Below, in pieces: positions 56,781 through 64,000 of a DNA stretch of 64,000 nt. Each line of letters starts with the position of its first letter. The first letter of the stretch is position 1. The DNA lies in the NCBI RefSeq assembly GCF_030272615.1, contig NC_081410.1, positions 121,458,640 through 121,522,639 on the forward strand. Direction: 5' to 3'. The DNA is from Cryptomeria japonica (taxonomy: Eukaryota > Streptophyta > Pinopsida > Cupressales > Cupressaceae). The notes under the pieces were generated by a model. That model was not told the origin of the DNA. It ran no database searches and was given only the letters and a program-made list of their open reading frames with translations. The translations under genes were made by a program, and so were the position numbers.

Positions 56781-59731
56781 ACATAAATTAATCTATAAGA
56801 AATAATCTACTCTTTATTCATAAATAAACGCATAGGTCAATTAAGAAGTCTATTTCATAGATAAAATAAAGAAATATCAATAAGTTGATAAAACAACCAT
56901 AGATATCAAAGAGTTAAATACAATTTTCATGAAGAATGAAAGGTACAAATTTCTCATTACATATCCTTATACCCTACTTAGGCTTTCATATTGCCTTAAG
57001 TAATGTACAATCATAAAGAAAGTGAGATACATCCATCGATCTCCAATCTGAGTCGCTTCCTTTCAGTCCATCGAATGAAGACGAGAACAAGATTCAGGTG
57101 CTTTTTCCACCCAACCTTGAAGCTTACGCTTCCTCGGAATTCTTGGTCAATTAAGAATACCCAACCCTGCACGAATTGTTTTAACCAAAGAATTCGAAAG
57201 ACAAGAGGGAATCTGGTGCGTGCCTAGATGATACACGAATTTTCATTGTTCTGATTCTTTTAAGAAACACGCATTCATTATCAATCAAGGATATGGTAGA
57301 GAGCGTAAAATAAATAATTCCATCTATTTCTATGGATAATTCAAATCATTACTCGACTGAGTATAATGCCATGCATATAAGTAGTTGGAAAAACAACTAT
57401 TCTCTCTAAGATTTCATATTCAGCACCCGTCCCAGAGGTAACTTTATATACACAAGCCTATCCATAGCTTGGTTCCCACAAACAAGAATACATTTGAAGA
57501 ATACAATATTTTGACTAATTGAAATAACATCTTCCCTATTACTTTCGTAAATTAAACACTATTTCATTTCTTTCACCTAAATGAATACAATCTTTTGTAA
57601 TTTGAAAAGCAAGTATAATTTCATCAAGATTACTCGAATAAATACAGGGTAAAAAGAAGGTGTAACACATGTATGTATCTTACATATAAATTGAATAAAA
57701 TGAGTACACATTCTTTTATTCAATTATCAAAGCATTTAAATAGCGTAATCATTAACATGCATTCCATTTTTTTATGGTTTAGATATCTAAGCTTTATATC
57801 GTCTAAGCTCTCTATCTTTCCATGTGTCTTAGTTCATTTACCTCTTTTCTCAATACATCATATTTAGTTTAATTTTAATATGTGACTTTTCATGATTTAA
57901 ATACTCAACTCACTAATTTTACTAATTACCATAATAACAATCTAACATGATGAAAATTCATAAAGTGCCTATCTATATGACCTTTTTTTAATGAGACACT
58001 TGATAACCCTCTTTTCTCTACGTGCAAGGATCTAATTTGAAAGTGTAGGTCTTTTCTTATGATATCAAAATAAACTTCACTATTTAATAAGTCATAATCC
58101 TAATATTTCATCTTCTTCGCAGTTCAATTTTAGAGTTTCTCTCTCTATCCTCTTACTCTGTTTCTAGACGATTGGGTGATCTAATTTCTAAGAGTTTCAC
58201 TAAGTTTTATCAACAAACTTTCATAAAATATATCATTATTGCATCTATATTTGCATGACCGTAATTTAAACAATTATAAATTGATTCATATTGTGACTCT
58301 AACTCTTCCATTAGAATATTTCATAAATCTAAATCTAGATCATTCTTTATCTCTTAAATCTCTTCAACAAAACAAACTAGATTTGAGCCTACTTCAAGAA
58401 GCATGATCCATGGCTATTACGATCCTTGATAACTTCAAATTGTCTGCAATATGTCCAGATTCCAATGCTTTCCTCCTCGACGCTCTTCTATCTCACGAGC
58501 TCTCTATTCCTAGTCCTTATCCTTTCTATATTATAAGAATTCCTCTAATAATAATAAAGTAATTAACACTCATTCACGAGCGTAACTTCTAAGTTCAACA
58601 CTAAATCGGAGATGATCATCATTGATCTTTTACGAATCGGTCGTAAACACATAAAAATCTCCATTATTCTATTCTCTCTAATCTCTTTGTCGCTCTTCTA
58701 CATTATTGCTCTCCTCTATCTTGCTTCCCACTAACTTCCTATCTTCTTCTATATTCCATTCTCCAATCCTTTCCTAATCTTTTCTCTCTATTCTTTCTAA
58801 TCTTTTCTTGTCGTTCTTCCTTCCTATCTTCCTCTCCCTTTCTCTCGAGCCTTTGCTACTATTTATACTATTTTCCCTCTACATTAGTTGCTAAAAATTT
58901 GGCTTTGACTTAGCCAAGACTTCGACACCTTTGTTAAACACTAAAGGTTCCTTTGGCCTTCGACTGTTGTTCTCTGCAGTTGTGGAGAGCTAAGTCGACC
59001 ACCTCTCACCATGGATCGTGGAGGAGTTTTAGTTATCTGCAGACTTCATTGTTGGTTCATCATGGGATGAGAGAGTTAACTGCCAAGTCGCCTTTACTAA
59101 AAATGACTTCCTTAAATCATGCAAATACCTTTTAACCTTCCTACTACCATATTCGATTTGCAACGTGGTAGGTGATTGGGAAAACATTACCCATCGTGGT
59201 TTCTGCTTGCAACATGGTTTTCTTTCAATAAAAGGAAGGAGTGGTCGATATTTGTAATCAACCCCCACTCCTTGCCAATTAATATGCTACATGAGTCAGT
59301 CGACTATGACTTGCATTAAATACCCGCCACCATGTCGCTTTCATGCATATGCCATTCAATACAGTTTGAGTTAAACTCATACATAATGTAATACATTGTT
59401 GATATTATCTCCTATCTGCAAGGCATTTCTATGTGTCTTAGTTAATTTTCCAAGTGTTAGAGTACGATAAGAACATGTCAAATTGACTCTAGCCATGTTG
59501 ACTTCCTCCATACTACACTTGCTTTGCATTTAACCTACCATCTCGATGTCACTTGCTACTTAGTCGGTGTTTATTGTAACGGGGAGTATGTTTTAGTAAA
59601 AAGGGAGGAGGGGTGATCATTGGTAATACCGACCCCTCCCTTTAAATAAGGGGGGTGGTCGATATTACTATCGACTACCTTCATTATTGTTTATTATTAT
59701 TATTATTATTATTTTTTAATTTTTAATTTCA

Positions 59732-59779
<48 letters not shown>

Positions 59780-60629
59780 TAAACAATAAAATCGTTTAAC
59801 ATTTTTTTTAAATCTGCAAATAATTTAATTCAGCAAATCTATTTGCATATTCGATACTTACATACATATTTATGAGTTCACGATTGAATTACTATTATAA
59901 GTCTGATACATATATAATACATATACATATTTAATCTAAAATGATTATGTATAGATATAACAAAATTCATGAAGTAATCATATTGGATATTTATAACTGT
60001 ATATATATTTTATACTATTGTCCAATTTACAAAAGTAAACTCATAAGTATAATTTTTCATACATTTATACATATCTGAACAAAAAGAACATAAAAACCTT
60101 GGGTCAATATTCGTTTTTGAATCCTTTACACATTTCATCTCTTTTAACAATAAAGTATAATATTTCACAATGTCTTTTGCAACTTAGATTTTACTCAATC
60201 ACCACTCAAGTCATGCAAAAAATGCTCATGTATCAATCTTCTACTCATTCCAAGTTCATCATTCTAATGTAAACAAACATTCAAATAAGGTCATTTAAAT
60301 CATCCAACATTACAAGATGCAAATTATAAATCCTAATGTGGTGTGTGAGAGATTCCCTTAGTCTACCGAAGTCATAAGTTAAAAAAAACTCTAACTGAGT
60401 CATGTTCTCGCCTTCAACTTCGTTCACCTGTCCCTGCATCACTTGCACTCAATAATTCATCAGCAATGATGATCCCAATAAAAATTATTACTTATCATTC
60501 AATTGTATATAATCATTTTAGTACATTCGTTCTCCTATCTTATTTCATTAACAACTCTATTTTCATTTCATTTCAATTTCATTTGAAAAATAAACATTAT
60601 TTTCTCAATTAAATAATTATGGAAAAATA
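56781..60629. other. Unassigned AT-rich region
   Basis: About 3.8 kb with no supportable gene. It contains a pyrimidine-rich tract (58660-58850), a TATA-like AGTATAAATAG on the minus strand near 58865, a GC-rich hairpin-capable block (GGAGGGGT...ACCCCTCC, near 59608-59640), (TTA)n at about 59684-59713 and (TA)n at 59735-59775. It could be an insertion into LTR E, since related LTR blocks resume at 60630. Confidence 0.4.
59735..59775. repeat. (TA)n microsatellite
   Basis: About 20 TA units after a TTA-rich stretch. Confidence 0.95.
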
Positions 60630-60944
60630 GGGTTCGTGAGAGACACAAGTTCATTGAGTTCTTTAAATCCTCTAGCGAGGTAACCTTTAACAAGGTTTAT
60701 AGCCATCCCTTAACCGAGTGATCCCCAACAGGATCGGTTCCTAACAGAACCTTATGGTAAAGTCTTTGACCGGACTAGGCTCCTAACAGAGTGGACTTCA
60801 AAATAGTTCAAAACAATCGTGTGGGTATTCATCCCCAACGTGGTTTTTCCCATTTGGGTTTCCACATGAAAAATTTGTGTCATGAGTTGTGTATTTTTCA
60901 TGTTATGATTGAGTAGTTTTTTGTTCAGTTGTATATGCATGCAG
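60630..60944 (+). repeat. Plus-strand Sirevirus-like LTR fragment
   Basis: It contains CCTCTAGCGAGGTAACC, CCTTAACCGAGTGATCC, GGATCGGTTCCTAACAG and ACGTGGTTTTTCCCATTTGG. The last block also occurs in the F LTR in the opposite orientation (minus strand, about 61190-61150), and the GAGGTAACC-type blocks recur in E. It may be the 3' part of LTR E. Confidence 0.5.
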
Positions 60945-61993
60945 TGTTAGGTCCCGGAGACAACTGAGAGGAGGGGGGGTGAATTAGTTGTCTAATAAAT
61001 TTAAACCAAAAACAACTTAACCAATTTACTGCTTAATACTAGTGAGCCAGTATGTTATACCGGTGGATAGATTTAATAGATAATTGCAATACCAGTAAAG
61101 TTTAATGCATGAAACAAAAGACAAAGTCATCCACAACACATAACACCAATATTTGTATGTGGAAACCCTGTAAGGGGAAAAACCACGGTGGGAAACCTTA
61201 CCCACAATCAGATGATACTACTGTAGATAGTAAGTGTACATAAATGGGGTCTGCACATGCAAAATGGCCAAGCGCCTAGAGCTCATTGGTCAAACACAAA
61301 TGGCAATCACACTGACTACAATTGGATGGTTAAATCCAATAAGAATGTATTGCTCAAAATAACATCTTCATATGCTGGATTCAGTACTGGTGTAGTTCTG
61401 ATATGCTTTCACAAAAACCTAGCTTCACCTTCAAATGATGTGTGTGTATAGCTCTGCTTAATCTCACATATGCCTTCCTACAATTCCTTTTCGCATTCCA
61501 CTTCAATCTTACAAATAAGACCTTACATTTATACCATAACCTAAGACCAATTTTAGTAGGTCGACTCTACAAGATATTACAATAAAATCATTTTGCAAAC
61601 AATATAATATCCGATGCAATAACTAATACAACATGTCAGCTTAATGCATTTACAACAATAATAAATCATCTCCATAGCGTGTCGTGCTGATCTGGAAAAG
61701 ATAAACCTGTCGATGCATAACCTAGACCTATTTGTCGGTAACATCAAATATGCAAATATGAATATACCAATAAATAATTCTCCAAGACAAGATGTCCAAT
61801 CGATGTCTTCGACATTACCAAGTGTTTTCCATGCCATTCCAAGTGCCGGTGGTCATTATATCCTGTCGGTGTACCATATATCGGTGACTGTGCAAAAGTC
61901 ACTTGCTTGCAGGTGAATGTTGCTAGATCTCCAAAGTGCTAGAGTTTTAGTAGGTGTTGACATCAATGACAAAACCATACCAAAATACCAACA
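60945..61993 (-). repeat. Element F 3' LTR
   Basis: 1049 bp, TG at the minus-strand start 61993 next to the polypurine tract and CA at 60946-60945. It contains AACCACGGTGGGAAACC (plus strand, 61178), a block common in this LTR group. Confidence 0.75.
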
Positions 61994-62285
61994 ATCTCCC
62001 CCTTTGGCATTGATGGCAACACAAGATAGGAAAACCATCAAAGTGCCAAAATAGAAATGCCAAATACAAAAACCAACAATCTCCCTAAAGTAATAATCTC
62101 TCCCCCTGAGAGTAACATGAATTTCCTTATGTGTTTTTGTACCAATCTCTCCCCAAAAGATAATGTGTTTTTCCATAGATATCACTCCCCCTTTGACATC
62201 AAATGCTAAAGTTACAACAAAACCAAGTTCATATATAAAATACCAATCAAGTCAATATACAAACTACTCCCCCTGAGAAGTGGCT
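61994..62285 (-). other. Cluster of polypurine tracts before the F 3' LTR
   Basis: On the minus strand four tracts occur: CCAAAGGGGGAGAT at 62007-61994 (next to the LTR), CTCAGGGGGAGAGA near 62110, GTCAAAGGGGGAGTG near 62195 and CTCAGGGGGAGTAG near 62270. Multiple tracts here are a known Sirevirus feature. Confidence 0.7.
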
Positions 62286-62352
62286 TCCTCATCAAAGCCG
62301 GAGTAAAATATTTTTGTGTTAATTCTGTCAGTTGATGACAAGTATCAACTCT

Positions 62353-64000
62353 CTAAGTATCTACTGGTGGGGGTATGACCCCAAGTTGTTCTCTAAGATA
62401 TTCAAAAGTCTCCTTAGGCAGAGGTTTAGTGAAAATATCTGCAATCTACTCTTTAGTATTCACATAAACCAGTTTTATTTCTTTTGCTTCAACATTTTCC
62501 CTTAGAAAATTCAGTTTGATGGAAACATGTTTTATTTTAGAATGTAATACCGGATTCTTAGATATATGAATTGTTGATGTGTTATCACAGTAGATAGTTA
62601 TAGGTTCCTTGCATTTTACCTTTAAATTTTTCAACATTTGTTTAAGCCATAGTACCTGTGTACAATTAGTTGATGCTGCAACATATTCTGATTCTGCTAT
62701 TGATAAAGATGTACAACTTTGTTTCTTACTCAACCAAGAAACTAATCTGCTTCCAAGAAAAAAAGCTCCACCGATGGTGCTTTTTCTATCATCCACATAT
62801 CCTGCCCCATTTGCATCTGTGTATGCACATAGTTCAAAGTTTTCATCTCTAAGATACCATAATCCAAGATTTGTAGTGCCTTGTAAGTACCGGAAAATCC
62901 TTTTTACTGTTGATTCATGATTTTCTCTAGGATTACTCTGAAATCTTGAAACAATACATACTAATTCATAATATCAAGTCTGGTTTGTGTTAAGTACAGT
63001 AAACCTCGTAATATAGATTTGTACCTAGTTGGATTAATAGGAGTAGATTCATCCCTTAAAGATAGTTTATCATTTGTAGTCATAGGTGTGCTTACCAATT
63101 TAGAATTCTCCATCCCAAATTTCTTTAGTAACTCTTTCAAGTATTTTGATTGACTCAAGAATATACCTTTATCAGTCTATGAAATCTCCAATCCTAAAAA
63201 GAATCTTATTTCACCAATCATAGACAGTTCAAATTCTTGCTGCATTTTAATAGAAAAGTCTTTACACAATCCATCTTCTCCTCCAAAGATTATATCATCA
63301 ACAAAAACTTCTATAGCCAAGATGTCATCATTAGTCACTTTATAGTATAAGTTACTGTTAGCATTACCTTTAGAAAAAACAAATTTCAAAAGATACTTAT
63401 CCAATCTTGCATACCAAGCTCTTGGAGCTTGCTTCAATCCATACAAAGCTTTCCTTAACCTGAAAACCATATCTTTGTCATCTGTCAAAGAAATCCATTA
63501 GGTTGTTCAATGTAAACTTCCTCTTCAAGATCTACATTTAGAAATGCACATTTAATATCCATTTGATATTCTTTGTAGTTCTTATGTGCTGCAAAAGCCA
63601 AAAATAATCCGACTGCCTCAATTCTAGCTACCGGTGCAAAGGTTTCATTATAATCAATTCCTTCTTTCTAAGAATATACCTTACACACAAGTTTTGCTTT
63701 ATTTTTGATAACCTTACCATCTTCATTAAGTTTGTTTTTGAATACCCATTTTGTTCCAATTACATTTTTATCTTTAGGTCAGGGAACTAATGTCCAAGTG
63801 TTATTCTTCTCAATTTGTTCTAATTCTTCTTCCATACCTCTAGTCCAATATTTATCTTCACATGCCTCATTAACTGATGATGGTTCAATTTGAGAAATAA
63901 GACATACCTCTTCATTTACCAATCTTCCTCTTGTCATAACTCCTTTATGTTTGTTTCCAATTATCTGATCTTCAGAATGATTCAATCTTACATACCGGGG
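62353..64000 (-). pseudogene. Element F pol: reverse transcriptase and RNase H (partial)
   Basis: From the window edge: VMTRGRLVNEEV, a WTRGMEEELEQIEKNNTW block, then GTKWVFKNKLNEDG, a stop and GIDYNETFAPVARIEA (RT start). A frameshift near 63490 leads to MVFRLRKALYGLKQAPRAWY, the catalytic EVFVDDIIFGG box (near 63305-63273), GEIRFFLGLEIS and the RNase H with CAYTDANGAGYVDDRKST, SIAESEYVAAS and IYCDNTSTIHI, ending IADIFTKPLPKE...VDT at TAG (62355-62353). Copia order (RT after integrase) cannot be seen because integrase lies outside the window. Stops also lie near 63178 and 62450. Confidence 0.88.

Larger units (their letters stand above)
60945..64000 (-). mobile_element. Element F: Sirevirus-type Ty1/copia retrotransposon, 3' part
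   Basis: Minus strand, running off the right edge: RT and RNase H (64000-62353), a 360-bp 3' region with several polypurine tracts, then the 3' LTR (61993-60945). The LTR start (TGTTGGTATTTTGG), the LTR end (minus: CCCCCCCTCTCAGTTGTC...CCTAACA) and the repeated AGGGGGAGA tracts fit the plant Sirevirus (SIRE/Maximus) group. There is no room for an env-like gene between pol and LTR. A few stops and frameshifts in pol show decay. Confidence 0.82.

Overview
This window is intergenic DNA from a large, repeat-rich vascular plant genome. I infer a gymnosperm or similar giant genome from the density of long nested retroelements, but that is not proven. I find no host gene, structural RNA gene, CRISPR array or prokaryotic-type system. 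Almost everything is explained by nested transposable elements, all decayed. I label them A to G.

Element B (plus strand) is the oldest layer and the scaffold. It is a Ty3/gypsy element of the Tat type, with a second archaeal-type RNase H after the RT-linked one. Its left end lies outside the window. Its pieces are 8078-8667 (protease start), 23962-28213 (protease end, G-patch, RT, both RNases H, integrase), 46417-46908 (integrase end, 3' tail), 48130-51352 (antisense plant-mobile-domain pseudogene, polypurine tract) and 51353-~52552 (3' LTR). Four insertions interrupt it. A (minus, 1-8077) shows gag, protease, leader and a 2.8-kb 5' LTR. D (plus, 8668-23961) is complete. C (minus, 28214-46416) is complete, 18.2 kb, with an exact 5-bp target duplication. 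G (46909-48129) is a solo LTR inside a GT microsatellite.

Element C is the most informative. Its gag-pro-pol stays in one frame for 7464 nt (41763 down to 34300), interrupted only by stop codons. Between pol and the 3' LTR it carries an antisense gene with its own TATA box, a 25-codon first exon, a 1.17-kb intron and a plant mobile domain (PMD) exon with an RGG-like and coiled-coil tail. B carries a second, more decayed antisense PMD gene at the same position. In C, arrays of a TAGCGC-type motif occur in the 5' leader and, in inverted orientation, in the PMD intron.

Right of B, 52800-55972 is a plant L1-type LINE (DUF4283-like ORF1; endonuclease and RT remnants). It is interrupted by a 0.69-kb tRNA-headed SINE with an internal GATAAGG minisatellite, and it contains a fold-back duplication. 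The LINE is cut off by a plus-strand Sirevirus-like Ty1/copia LTR (E, from 55973). About 3.8 kb of AT-rich DNA (56781-60629) could not be assigned. The window ends in element F, a minus-strand Sirevirus-type copia element (3' LTR 60945-61993, a cluster of polypurine tracts, and RNase H/RT to the window edge).

Inferred relative order: B first; then A, D, C and G into B; the LINE separately, followed by the SINE and E, then F. A and C look like related families from leader and U3 similarity. No element shown here appears able to move on its own.
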